Positions 6,924 to 15,115 of a stretch of 64,000 nt of DNA are shown in pieces. The notes beneath the pieces were generated by a model. That model was not told the DNA's origin and did not search any database. It worked only from the letters and a program-made list of their open reading frames with translations. A program made the position numbers and the translations under genes. The first letter of the stretch is position 1; every line of letters starts with the position of its first letter. Origin of the DNA: Bog-473 sp963741995 (GTDB lineage: Bacteria; Actinomycetota; Acidimicrobiia; Acidimicrobiales; RAAP-2). The stretch is from positions 186,001 to 250,000 of the forward strand of contig CAVUKI010000003.1 in the NCBI GenBank assembly GCA_963741995.1, written 5' to 3'.

Positions 6924-8735
6924 GTGCCAGCAATGCGTCCTTTTGGCAGCGTCCGGCAACGGGGCCGCCTGTACGAAGCGAGTTACTGGCACAACGGCCG
7001 GCGGCACGTCGCACCGATGACGTTCGCCACCAAAGGCGATGCCCGGGCGTTCCTCTCCGCCATCGAGGCCGACATCCGTCGTGGCGCCTGGATCGACCCC
7101 TCGGCCGGTCGCCTTCTCGTGTGGGAACTGGCCGAAGACTGGCTGGAGTCGAACCCGACCAAGCGGGAGTCCACGACGGCCCGTGAGGAGCTGACGCTGC
7201 GGCTCCACATCCTGCCGACGATCGGTGAGCACCGCCTGGAGCGGGTTGGGCCGCCCGACATTCAGCGTCTCGTCAATGCGTGGAGTGCCGAGCAGGCTCC
7301 ACGAACCGTCAAGCCCAACTACGAAGTGGTGCGGGCGATGTTCGGCTACGCCGTCCGCAACGACTGGTTGGCCCGCAACCCCTGCCGCAATGTGCACCTG
7401 CCTTCAATCGAAAGCACCCGTCGCTTCGACCTGACCCCAGAGGACGTCGCCGGCATTGCCGCCCAGGTGGCGATCGAGTACCGACCCATGGTCTGGCTCG
7501 GCGCCGTGTTGGGACTGCGCTGGTCCGAAGTGGCCGGTCTGCGGGTAGGACGGATCGACCTGTCGGCGGGCCGCCTGGCCGTGGTCGAGGCGCTGGTGCG
7601 AGGGACCGGCGGTCGCAACGTCTTCGGCCCGCCCAAGTCGAAGGCGGGTCGACGCACCATGTTCATGTCGTCGGCCATCGTCAGCATGTTGCGGGAGCAC
7701 CTCGAGCGACTCGAGCTCTCCGAGGCAGACGGCGATGCACTCGTGTTCGTAGACAAAGGAGGTGGTGCGTTGCGCTATTCGAACTGGCGCCATCGGGTCT
7801 GGGTACCGGCCGTCACCGCAGCCGGTTCTACCGGCGCCGGCTTTCATGACCTCCGTCGGCTGAATGCCACCACCCTCGTCGTCGGAGGGATCGATGTGAA
7901 GACGGCACAGACTCGTCTCGGTCATGCCGACCCCAGGGTCACTCTGTCGATCTATGCATCTGCGCCGGCGTCGGTCGACGGCCAGACTGAAAACGGAAGA
8001 CCGCCAACGAAGACCCCAAAAAGTTCCGCGCCATTTCCGCGCCAATGCCCGGAGAGTTTTGGAGCACTTCCCGCCGCAAACACCCTGACCAGGGATTTCG
8101 AGTCGGGCTGCCCGGATTTGAACCGGGGACCTCTGCGTCCCGAACGCAGCGCGCTAACCAAGCTGCGCCACAGCCCGTCCGCCCCCCGGAGGGAGCAACG
8201 AGCCACACTACCGCGGCGTCAGCCGGGCTCTTCCCCCGAGCCGCCGGCCGAGCCCTTCCCGTCAGGGGGTCCGTTGTCGACGGCCACGGTCGCCCCGGGG
8301 CCGCGCTCGCCGCCGGCGAAGGTGGCCAATACCTGCGCCACCCGTCGCTTGTCCATCTCCACCACCCGCATGTCCCAGTCCCCCACGCGGACCTCCTCGC
8401 CCTCGGTGGGGATGTGGCCGAAGCGCTCGAAGAGGAGGCCGCCCAGGGTCACGTATTCCCCGTCGGGGATGTCGATGCCGATGCGCTCGCGCACGTCGTC
8501 GACATTGGTCTGCCCCTCAATCAGCCAGCGCGTGTCGTCGACCCTGACGATGGGCGCCTCCTCGACGTCGTCGAACTCGTCCGACAGATCACCGACGAGT
8601 GGCTCCAGGAGGTCCTTCACGGTCAGCAGCCCCGCAACGCCGCCGTGCTCATCCACCACGATGGCCACGGCCCGGCGGTGCTTGCGCATGTCCGCCAGCG
8701 CCTCCAGAACGCCGAGTGTCTCGGGGAGGAGGTAG
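6924..8735 (+). CDS. Site-specific tyrosine integrase, open through the tRNA attachment site
   Basis: A phage-type integrase with an N-terminal arm-binding region (about 8-56), a core-binding domain (about 65-160) and a catalytic domain. The catalytic residues are visible: R199 (LGLRWSE), H308 and R311 (FHDLRR), H334 (LGHADP), and the nucleophile Y344 (LSIYA). GTG 6924 has a GGAGGGG ribosome binding site. Family similarity ends soon after Y344. The frame stays open through the tRNA-Pro gene and into DNA antisense to the CBS gene, stopping at 8735 (603 codons). The last 210 codons or so are probably not native. On the excised circle the 3' end would differ. It integrates into, or once integrated into, the tRNA-Pro 3' end. 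Confidence 0.85.
   Translation: MPAMRPFGSVRQRGRLYEASYWHNGRRHVAPMTFATKGDARAFLSAIEADIRRGAWIDPSAGRLLVWELAEDWLESNPTKRESTTAREELTLRLHILPTIGEHRLERVGPPDIQRLVNAWSAEQAPRTVKPNYEVVRAMFGYAVRNDWLARNPCRNVHLPSIESTRRFDLTPEDVAGIAAQVAIEYRPMVWLGAVLGLRWSEVAGLRVGRIDLSAGRLAVVEALVRGTGGRNVFGPPKSKAGRRTMFMSSAIVSMLREHLERLELSEADGDALVFVDKGGGALRYSNWRHRVWVPAVTAAGSTGAGFHDLRRLNATTLVVGGIDVKTAQTRLGHADPRVTLSIYASAPASVDGQTENGRPPTKTPKSSAPFPRQCPESFGALPAANTLTRDFESGCPDLNRGPLRPERSALTKLRHSPSAPRREQRATLPRRQPGSSPEPPAEPFPSGGPLSTATVAPGPRSPPAKVANTCATRRLSISTTRMSQSPTRTSSPSVGMWPKRSKRRPPRVTYSPSGMSMPMRSRTSSTLVCPSISQRVSSTLTMGASSTSSNSSDRSPTSGSRRSFTVSSPATPPCSSTTMATARRCLRMSASASRTPSVSGRR
8103..8177 (-). tRNA. tRNA-Pro (anticodon CGG)
   Basis: On the minus strand the sequence folds as a complete cloverleaf: acceptor CGGGCTG pairs with CAGCCCG plus discriminator A, the D-arm has GCGCAGCTTGGTTAGCGC, the anticodon loop is TTCGGGA (anticodon CGG), and the T-arm has GGTTCAAATCC. 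CCA is not encoded. It is intact and is the likely attachment site of the integrase that reads into its 3' end. Confidence 0.95.
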
Positions 8736-9154
8736 GGCTGGCGCACCTTGCGGGAGATCTCCAGCGGGCTGGGGTCGGTGGCGTCCCTGGGCTCGCCGCC
8801 CCGGCCATCGACGACGCGCGACCCGGGGCGGTTCGTGCGGAAGATGTCGTTGACGAACAGAAGGCCGATGAGGTCGTCGAGGTCGTCGTGCACCACGGGG
8901 AAGCAACTGTGTCCGGACGTTCGCACGGCGTACGCAACGTCCTCGGCCTGCACCGGAATGGTGAGGAAGGTCACGTCGACCCGCGGTGTCATCACCTCGC
9001 GCACGTCCATGTCGCGCAGGTCGGCCAGGGCTTCGGTGATGAAGCGTTCCTGCTCGGAAGCCTCAGCCTCGACTGACTGGCTCAGGCGCTCAGCGCCTCC
9101 GGGCCCGTCGGCGTCGACGGAGCGGCGCCACAGTCGTCGTGATCGGTGCGACAC
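8219..9154 (-). CDS. CorC/HlyC-type CBS-domain protein
   Basis: A 311-residue protein with a tandem CBS pair (about residues 55-200) introduced by DMDVREVMTPRVDVTFL, and a C-terminal CorC_HlyC domain (about 215-285, DIPDGEYVTLGGLLFERFGHIP). The usual N-terminal DUF21 membrane domain is absent, so it is the short, soluble CorC form linked to magnesium/cobalt efflux or ribosome-related functions in other bacteria. The N-terminus before residue 30 is weakly conserved and the start is uncertain. It is followed upstream, same strand, by the receiver gene with a gap of about 12 bp, so the two may be cotranscribed. Confidence 0.85.
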   Translation of the reverse strand: MSHRSRRLWRRSVDADGPGGAERLSQSVEAEASEQERFITEALADLRDMDVREVMTPRVDVTFLTIPVQAEDVAYAVRTSGHSCFPVVHDDLDDLIGLLFVNDIFRTNRPGSRVVDGRGGEPRDATDPSPLEISRKVRQPYLLPETLGVLEALADMRKHRRAVAIVVDEHGGVAGLLTVKDLLEPLVGDLSDEFDDVEEAPIVRVDDTRWLIEGQTNVDDVRERIGIDIPDGEYVTLGGLLFERFGHIPTEGEEVRVGDWDMRVVEMDKRRVAQVLATFAGGERGPGATVAVDNGPPDGKGSAGGSGEEPG

Positions 9155-9166
9155 GGCGGCGCCGGG

Positions 9167-9622
9167 TCAGGATCGCGACTCGGGTCCCGCCTGCAGCTGG
9201 GGTCCGCCGCCCACCAGCACGGGTACCGGCGTGAACGAGTCGTCTGCGAAGGTGCCGCCGTCGAGCAGGGCGGCGACGGCACGCCGGAGCCGGAGCGGGT
9301 CGAGTGGCTTGACCAGCCAGCCCTCGGCGTCCGATCGACGGGCGAGGAAGACGTCGGGTCGTCGATCGAGCAGCATGAGCACCGAGACATGGTCGAGCGC
9401 GTCGTAGGACTCCTGCAGGCGCAGCTCCAGGCACACGGCCATGCCGCCCATGTTGCCCATCTGCATGTCGACGATGAGAAGGTCCGGCGATTCGTCGGCG
9501 ACGAACGACACCACCTCGGGGCCCGAGGTCACGGCTCGGACTGCAATGTCAGGCCCGCTGACGACGGCCTCCACGTCCTTGCGGAGAGTGGGTGCGTCGC
9601 TGGCGACCAGGATGGTCTGCAC
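9167..9622 (-). CDS. Stand-alone response-regulator receiver protein
   Basis: A 151-residue CheY-like domain without an output domain. The phosphoacceptor is D52 (DLLIVDMQMGN) and the conserved lysine is K105 (WLVKPLDP). The usual acidic pair near the N-terminus is reduced to a single Asp (VASDA). The last 30 residues are unstructured. No kinase is adjacent. It lies between ArsA-like ATPase and CBS genes on the same strand; the function of the group is unknown. Confidence 0.8.
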   Translation of the reverse strand: MQTILVASDAPTLRKDVEAVVSGPDIAVRAVTSGPEVVSFVADESPDLLIVDMQMGNMGGMAVCLELRLQESYDALDHVSVLMLLDRRPDVFLARRSDAEGWLVKPLDPLRLRRAVAALLDGGTFADDSFTPVPVLVGGGPQLQAGPESRS

Positions 9623-9707
9623 CGCGGGGACACTATCGGACCCGTCCTGGCTACCGAAAACCGGCCGGTGTCCGGGGCCCTCGTCGGCGGGCGCCGCGAC
9701 CGGGCGC

Positions 9708-10773
9708 TCAGGAGAAGAGTTGGTCGGCCGCCCGCTGCAACCCGAGGAGCTCGTGCACGTCTTCTCCGAAGAGGGGGATCTGGCCCACCGGGGCCGGAGC
9801 CACTTGCGCGGCCAGCCCGGAGAACGCTCCCTCCTCGCGTTGTCGCCAGCGCGTCGAGCGCTGCCAGGTTGGCCTCTAGAGCCTCGAGTTCCGGCGCCCG
9901 CTCTGCCGTCTCGTCGGTGCCGCCGCCGAAGAAGGGGGCGATGCGGTTCACCACCAGGGCGGCCACCGCCACATCGCGCTCAGCCAGCTTCTCGGCGAAG
10001 AAGCCGGCCTCGGTGATGGCGTCGGGCCGGGCCGAGGTCACGAGGACGTAGGCCGTTGCCGGGTCGGCCAGGAGCTCGTGGACCGCGCTGGCCCGGCTGC
10101 GGAACCCGTCCTCCATCCCATCGAAGGCCTGGAAGAAGCCGACTGCGTCCTGCACGATCTCGGCGCCGGCCACCTTGGCGATCGTGCGCAGGAGCGCCTG
10201 GGTCGCCACGCCGACTGCCCGCAGCGACATGCGGGTGGGCACCAGGAGCGCCCGGAAGAGGCGGTTCTCCAGGAAACGGGTGAGCCGGCGCGGCGCGTCG
10301 AGCAGGTCGAGCGCGTTGCGCGTCGGCGGCGTGTCGACCACCACGATGTCGAACTCCTCGGAGTGGACCAGCTCGTAGAGCTTCTCCATGGCCATGTACT
10401 CCTGGGTGCCCGAGAGCGCGCCGGCGAGATTCTGGTAGAGGCGGTTCGCCAGGATGGCCTCGGCCTGCTCCGGTGTCCGCGCGTAGCGTTGCACCAGGTC
10501 GTCGAACGTGCCCTTCGAGTCGAGCATCAGCGCGAATAAATGGCCGGGCCAGTCGCCCGGCACCTCGGAGGGCGTGTTCGGAAGCGACTCCACGCCGAGC
10601 GCATCGGCCAGCCGCCGCGCCGGGTCCACCGTGACCACGCAGGACCGTCGGCCGGCCCGGGCCGCCTCCAGTGCGATGGTGGCCGACACGGTTGTTTTGC
10701 CGACGCCGCCCGAGCCGCAGCACACCACGACGGAGCGCTCGGTCACCAGGTCGCGCATGGTCGCCGGCGCCAT
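9708..10773 (-). CDS. ArsA/Get3-like ATPase (second copy), frameshifted near its 3' end
   Basis: The N-terminal part has the deviant Walker A motif CGSGGVGKTT, the switch region VDPARRLADALG and DTPPTRNALDLLDAP, typical of the ArsA_ATPase family in actinobacteria. These proteins are ATP-driven and related to anion pumps or tail-anchor targeting factors; the actinobacterial role is unknown. Near 9840 the frame breaks: skipping one base restores a plausible C-terminus (EEGAFSGLAAQVAP, then VGQIPLFGEDVHEL, ending ADQLFS at a stop at 9708). The uncorrected frame runs on to 9529. The span is one base over a multiple of three. Sequence error or a recent mutation is likely. Confidence 0.8.
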
Positions 10774-11776
10774 ACGCCCGCCCGCCGCTCTCCGTCGTGC
10801 TCCACGCGGCCCCTTCGGCCACGAGCGCTGTCACGGCGTCCGCCAAAGCGGCCGCCAGCACCTCGGTCTCGGCCGGCCCGATGGAGGCCGCGTCGATCGC
10901 CGGCACCAGGAGGCGGGCCAGCGGCAGGTCCCGGTGCAGTCGCTCGATCTGCTCGGTCGAGACGGCGTGGCGGCCCAGCCGGAACGACCGGGCCTCCTCC
11001 AGGGCGGCCAGGTGCTCGGGCGACACGGTCAGGCCGGCCGCCGTCGCCACTTCGGCCGCCGGCCGCTGCAGGCCCACGGGCTCGGGGTCACAGGCGTTGA
11101 CGATGACCGGGCCCAGCTGGACCCCCGCCTTGTCCTCCAGGGTGTAGGCGGACTCGATCGTCTCGGAGACCGGCAGCTCCTCAGGCAGGGTGACCAGCAT
11201 CACCCGGCAGCGGGCGGGATCGCTCAGCAGGTCCACGACGTCCTGAGCCTGGGCGCGCAGCGGCCCGCCCCGGGCGGCGCTGACCAGCCCGCTGGCTGAG
11301 GTCAGGAACGTGATGGCGTGGCCGGTGGCCGGGGCGTCGACGAGGATCAGGTCGGCGGCGCCGTCCCGCTCCAGTTGCTTGACCTTGCCGAGTACCAGCA
11401 CGTCACGGATGCCCGGGATGGCGGTCGAGACCACGTCGAGGATCCCGGAGTGGGCCAACCGCTTCGACACCCGTTTCAGGCCGTGGTCCTCGAGATACTC
11501 CACCAGCGCGTCGTCGGGGGTGAGCCGCCGGGCCCGGACCGGGGCCCCTCCACCTGGCGCGGCCGGCACCAGCAGGACTTCTTCGTAGCCGAGGTCCCCA
11601 TGGCGACCGAAGGCGGCCGTGATGCCCGACTTGCCTTCGAGCTCGACGATAAGAACCGATTTGCCCGCCCCGGCAGCCATCTTGGCCAGCGCTGCGCTCA
11701 TGGTCGTCTTGCCCACGCCGCCCTTGCCGGCGACGACGATGACGTGGCTCTGTGCGCAGAAGGTATCCACGTCCAT
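10743..11776 (-). CDS. ArsA/Get3-like ATPase (first copy), 3' end disrupted
   Basis: It starts at ATG 11776 and has the Walker A motif AGKGGVGKTT, VELEGKSGITAAFG, and LILVDAPATGHAITFL, the pattern of the N-terminal member of the paired ArsA-like ATPases of actinobacteria. Similarity continues to about 10800. The same frame then stays open far across the second ATPase gene, to 9980, giving meaningless sequence. A single shift near the 3' end would end it at 10743, overlapping the next ATG by about 30 bases, which is the end I use. The two ATPases probably act as a pair. The divergent whiB gene lies upstream. Confidence 0.7.
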
Positions 11777-11895
11777 GCGGGGCCGAGCGTAGTGGCCAGG
11801 CTTCGACCACAGATCGACCGCCGGCCAAAGATCCTGGTCACACCCCTTGAAAGCGCCAACGCCCGGCGGTAGCTTGACGCTGTAGGGGGGATCCG

Positions 11896-11919
11896 ATGTG
11901 CCCTATCGGGGGGTTTTGA
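11896..11919 (+). other. Candidate 7-codon leader ORF before whiB
   Basis: ATG 11896 is preceded by GGGGGG at proper spacing and encodes MCPIGGF before a TGA whose last base is the first base of the whiB ATG (TGATG). Such a junction could allow stop-start coupling. There is no evidence that it is translated. Confidence 0.3.
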
Positions 11920-12176
11920 TGCACCAGGGACAAGACATGTGGCAGATGAAGGCAGCGTGCAGGGGACCGCAGGCTGCGGTGTTCTTTCCCCCGTCGCATG
12001 CTGAACGCAAGGAGGAGAAGGCCTCGCGCGAGATGCGGGCCAAGACCATTTGCGATCAGTGCCGCGTCTGCGGTGATTGCCTCGAGTACGCCATCCGGAT
12101 TCGCGAGCCGCACGGGATCTGGGGCGGCATGAACGAGATGGAGCGCAAGCTCATGCTCGACCGCCGAGCCAGCTGA
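11919..12176 (+). CDS. WhiB-family iron-sulfur transcriptional regulator
   Basis: An 85-residue Wbl protein. The four cluster-binding cysteines are present in the family spacing: one in KAACRGP, then CDQC, then C six residues on (GDCLEYA). The turn motif GIWGG follows, and a basic C-terminus (MERKLMLDRRAS) that contacts DNA. Wbl proteins carry a [4Fe-4S] cluster sensitive to O2 and NO and often act through the principal sigma factor. I use ATG 11919, with GGGGGG just upstream; GTG 11898 in frame would add seven residues. The gene is divergent from the ArsA pair and convergent with the DUF929 gene. Assignment to a numbered Wbl class is not possible by eye. Confidence 0.93.
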   Translation: MHQGQDMWQMKAACRGPQAAVFFPPSHAERKEEKASREMRAKTICDQCRVCGDCLEYAIRIREPHGIWGGMNEMERKLMLDRRAS

Positions 12177-12194
12177 CCCACCACGACCCCCGCC

Positions 12195-13094
12195 TCAGTG
12201 CTGGGGTGTGATCTTCAACGCCTGGTCAGCCGCCAGGACACCCTTGCTCTCGCAGACGGCGTCGGGTTTGTCGCCGTCCACCGCGCAGATGCTGGCCGTG
12301 ATCTCGTTGGCTGCCGACAGCACGGCCTGGGTCAGGGGGCTGGCCGGCGTGGTGAGGTTCCCCGCGATCTGGCTCTGTGAGAGCCCCGCCAGGACGCCGG
12401 GGGCGAAGCTGGCGCCATTGAGGACGAAGCGGTTGGCCACGTCGAGCAGCGCGAACGTGTCGGCGCTCGCTCCGTAGCTGGCGATGGCCGCGGCCTGCCG
12501 GGCGTTGGGCATCTGCAGGCTGAGATAGCGCCCACCCGTGGGGTTCAGCGAGCTGTAGCGCTCGACGGACTCGAGGATGAGGTACTTGCTCGAGTAAGAG
12601 ATGTTCGAGAAGGTGAAGGTCGACAAGTTCGCGAACGCGGTGGTGCCGCTCGATTGCATCAACCCCACCTGGTTGAAGGTGCCGAAGCGCGAGAGCGCCA
12701 GGAGCAACGGCCAGCGCTGGACGGCGGCATAGGGCGCGAACTCCGCCCCGTAGAAGAACACCACCGGCAGGGGCGCTCCACCGTTCGTGGCCAGCCACAT
12801 CGGCTCGCTGCCGTTGCCGGCCGGCTCCAGTGCCTGCACCGGGTTGGCCGGGGAGCTCACGCCCACGGCGTCGTAGGCCGAGCCGGGTACCGACGTCAGC
12901 GTGGCGATCAGCGACGACGGCGCCGGGCTGAAGGTCTCCACCGTCGATGTGGTGCTCGGCCCCGAGTTGTCCCGCACCAGGACCAGCGCACCGAGCAGGC
13001 AGATGGCCACGATGATGAGCCCGAGAGCGAGGTAGCGACGCGGGATGTGGCGCAGGGCGGGCGCCGACGCGGGCTCGAGGGCGGGCTGGCTCAT
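12195..13094 (-). CDS. DUF929-like membrane-anchored protein lacking the thioredoxin cysteines
   Basis: A 299-residue protein with a cytoplasmic N-terminus, one membrane segment (RYLALGLIIVAICLLGALVL, about residues 20-39), a Ser/Thr/Pro-rich linker and an extracellular domain. The domain holds VVFFYGAEFAPYAAVQRWPL and LSRFGTF, which match the DUF929 thioredoxin-fold signature except that the two cysteines usual in that place are both alanine. It is therefore unlikely to be redox-active through this site. Two cysteines occur near the C-terminus. ATG 13094 is chosen because it precedes the membrane segment in a sensible way and leaves 74 bp for the divergent promoter; an upstream ATG at 13193 would overlap the next gene. 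Confidence 0.75.
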   Translation of the reverse strand: MSQPALEPASAPALRHIPRRYLALGLIIVAICLLGALVLVRDNSGPSTTSTVETFSPAPSSLIATLTSVPGSAYDAVGVSSPANPVQALEPAGNGSEPMWLATNGGAPLPVVFFYGAEFAPYAAVQRWPLLLALSRFGTFNQVGLMQSSGTTAFANLSTFTFSNISYSSKYLILESVERYSSLNPTGGRYLSLQMPNARQAAAIASYGASADTFALLDVANRFVLNGASFAPGVLAGLSQSQIAGNLTTPASPLTQAVLSAANEITASICAVDGDKPDAVCESKGVLAADQALKITPQH

Positions 13095-13168
13095 GGACCG
13101 GGTCAGATTACTCAAGGGGTGCCCCCGTTCCGGGGGCGCCGCCTCCTGCCGCCAGTACCCTCTCCGGC

Positions 13169-14170
13169 GTGCCTCCATCGGCTCCCCCCCCACCAGCGGC
13201 CCCGGCGGACTCGTCCGGTCCGGTCCCGGTACAGATCCGCCCGGCCGCCACCGTCATGCTGGTGCGTGATGCGCCCCAAGCGTCGGGCGGGACCTCCCTT
13301 CAGGTGCTGATGGTGCGGCGCAACCTCCGCTCGGACTTCGTGGGCGGTGCCTACGTGTTCCCCGGCGGAGCCGTCGACCCACTGGACGGGGGAACCGAGG
13401 CCGAGGCCATCTGCGCCGGTCGGACCGATGCCGGGGCCAGCGCGCTGTTGGGCTTCGAGTCGGGCGGTCTCGCCTACTGGGTCGCCGTGGTCCGCGAGAC
13501 CTTCGAGGAAGCAGGCATCCTCCTGGCCCGCCGCGCCGACGGCCCCGACCTCTTGGCCGGGAATGCCGAGGAGGAGGCCCGCTTCGCCGCCGAACGCGCC
13601 GCAGTCAATCAGGGCACGCGTCGCTTCCTCGACCTCTGCCGCGACGAGAACCTGCGGCTCTCGGTCGGCGACATCCACTACTTCGCCCACTGGATCACCC
13701 CGCGGGGCGCGCCGCGCCGCTACGACACCCGCTTCTTCGTGGCCGCGGCCCCCCCGGGCCAGATCGCGGCACACGACGCCGGCGAGACGATCGCCGAGGT
13801 GTGGATCTCGCCGCACGACGCGCTGACCCGCCACCGCGCCGGCGAGATCGAGATCATCTTCCCGACCATCCGCAACCTCCAGGTGATCGGGCGGTTCGCA
13901 ACGAGCGCCGCGCTGCTGGCGGCAGCGGAAGAGGCCTCGAGCGCAGTCCCCGCCATTGAGCCGCGGGTGGTGCCCGACGGCAACGGCATGCGCATCGTGC
14001 TGCCCGGCGACCCCGGCTACGAGCGTGGCGCCGTGCCCGACCCGGGCGACGGCGGTGCGCGCGGGGACTTCAACGAGGCGGTGCGCGAGGTCTCCATGCG
14101 GGCCAACGAGGAGGGCGCCGACACCGCCCCCGGGCCCCGCCCCGCCGGATCGCCACCGGGCGAGCCGTGA
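13169..14170 (+). CDS. Nudix hydrolase (NUDT19-like)
   Basis: A 333-residue protein. The Nudix box is divergent but clear: GGLAYWVAVVRETFEEAGILL with the REx2EE core (about residues 108-128). The N-terminal strand (VMLVRD, VLMVRRNLRSDFVGGAYVFPGGAVD) is typical of the larger NUDT19-like acyl-CoA or nucleotide diphosphatases. The C-terminus is long and low in complexity. The start is GTG 13169. It is divergently transcribed from the DUF929 gene, and the stop overlaps a GTG (14167) that may be the original start of the following hydrolase gene. Confidence 0.88.
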   Translation: MPPSAPPPPAAPADSSGPVPVQIRPAATVMLVRDAPQASGGTSLQVLMVRRNLRSDFVGGAYVFPGGAVDPLDGGTEAEAICAGRTDAGASALLGFESGGLAYWVAVVRETFEEAGILLARRADGPDLLAGNAEEEARFAAERAAVNQGTRRFLDLCRDENLRLSVGDIHYFAHWITPRGAPRRYDTRFFVAAAPPGQIAAHDAGETIAEVWISPHDALTRHRAGEIEIIFPTIRNLQVIGRFATSAALLAAAEEASSAVPAIEPRVVPDGNGMRIVLPGDPGYERGAVPDPGDGGARGDFNEAVREVSMRANEEGADTAPGPRPAGSPPGEP

Positions 14171-14228
14171 TCCCGGCGGTGCCGGACTTCGGCATCGGCC
14201 GCGCCCCGAGCCGGGTCGCCTCGACGAG

Positions 14229-15068
14229 GTGGCACCCGGAGTGCTCCGCCTGACCGCCCCCAACCCGGGCCTCATGACCGGACCGGGAACGAACACCTAT
14301 CTCGTCGGTGGCCCCGAGCCGGTCGTGGTCGATCCCGGTCCGGCCGACGCGACACACACGGCGGCCATCCTGGACGCCGCTGCCCCACTGGGGCCGATCC
14401 GCACCATCGTCGTCACCCACACCCATGCCGACCACGCGCCCGGCGCAGCGGCTTTGGCCGAGGCGACCGGGGCGCGGGTCGTCGGGTTCGGCCCCGCCGA
14501 GGGCTTCACGCCCGACGACTGTGTCGGGGAGGGCTGGGTCCTCTCCTGTCCCGGGACGCTGTCTTCGGGAGACATGACCCTGCGCGCACTGCACACGCCG
14601 GGCCATGCCTCGGACCATCTGTGCTGGCTCCTCGAGGAGCACGCGCTCCTGCTGACTGGGGACCACGTCATGCACGGATCGACCGTGGTGATCCGTCCGC
14701 CCGACGGCGATCTGCGCCAGTACCTGGCCAGCCTGGCCCGCGTGCGTGATGACAGGCCGACCATCCGCACGCTGGCTCCCGGGCACGGACGGCTGATGGA
14801 TCACGTGCCGGAGGTGGTCGACGCCCTCCTGGCCCACCGTCTCGGGCGCCACGAGACGATCGCCACTGCTTTGACCGGGCGGGGCGACCGGACGGTCGAC
14901 GACCTGCTCCCCGAGGTCTACGGAGACGTCACCGAGCAGCAGCTCCCGGTCGCTCGCTTCTCGCTCTGGGCCCATCTGCGGGCGCTAGGCCAGGAGGGCA
15001 GGGCGGCCCCCGTCGACGCAGTGACCGGCGCCGGGGACACCATCGAAACCCGCTGGGCCGCCGCCTGA
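14229..15068 (+). CDS. Metallo-beta-lactamase-fold hydrolase (LACTB2-like)
   Basis: About 279 residues. The metal-binding motif is THTHADHAPG (HxHxDH), with further ligands in HTPGHASDH, TGDHVMHG and APGHGRLMD. The C-terminal helical part (HRLGRHETI...) is that of LACTB2-like hydrolases. GTG 14229 is the first usable start in this frame. Recognisable sequence (LDEV) extends slightly upstream without a start codon, and GTG 14167, overlapping the Nudix stop as GTGA, is in a different frame. One missing base between 14170 and 14229 would give a longer protein coupled to the Nudix gene. Confidence 0.88.
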   Translation: MAPGVLRLTAPNPGLMTGPGTNTYLVGGPEPVVVDPGPADATHTAAILDAAAPLGPIRTIVVTHTHADHAPGAAALAEATGARVVGFGPAEGFTPDDCVGEGWVLSCPGTLSSGDMTLRALHTPGHASDHLCWLLEEHALLLTGDHVMHGSTVVIRPPDGDLRQYLASLARVRDDRPTIRTLAPGHGRLMDHVPEVVDALLAHRLGRHETIATALTGRGDRTVDDLLPEVYGDVTEQQLPVARFSLWAHLRALGQEGRAAPVDAVTGAGDTIETRWAAA

Positions 15069-15087
15069 GCACCGCCGGCTGAGCAGG

Positions 15088-15105
15088 CGGCCTGAACGCA
15101 GGCCG
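15088..15105. terminator. Bidirectional stem-loop between convergent genes
   Basis: Seven-base stem CGGCCTG/CAGGCCG with loop AACG, placed between the convergent hydrolase and mrp ends. No T run follows. Confidence 0.5.
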
Positions 15106-15115
15106 GAGCCCGGTC

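Larger units (their letters stand above)
5408..8103 (+). mobile_element. Integrative element module (rep-xis-int) next to tRNA-Pro
   Basis: The rep, excisionase and integrase genes run in one direction toward the 3' end of a tRNA gene, the arrangement of actinomycete integrative elements inserted at tRNA genes. The right edge lies in the tRNA 3' part. I searched by eye for a second copy of the tRNA 3' end to the left and did not find one, so the left edge may be outside the window or degraded. The toxin-antitoxin pair and the frameshifted gene may belong to it. Confidence 0.55.

Noticed and set aside
9529..9707. C-terminal extension of the second ArsA-like protein to 9529
   Set aside because: The residues after about 9840 in that frame are low-complexity Arg/Pro/Gly sequence, overlap the receiver gene, and a one-base shift gives a sensible protein end at 9708.
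9980..10742. 598-residue reading of the first ArsA-like gene
   Set aside because: The last 250 codons are an out-of-frame reading of the second ATPase gene, rich in Arg, Gly and Pro.
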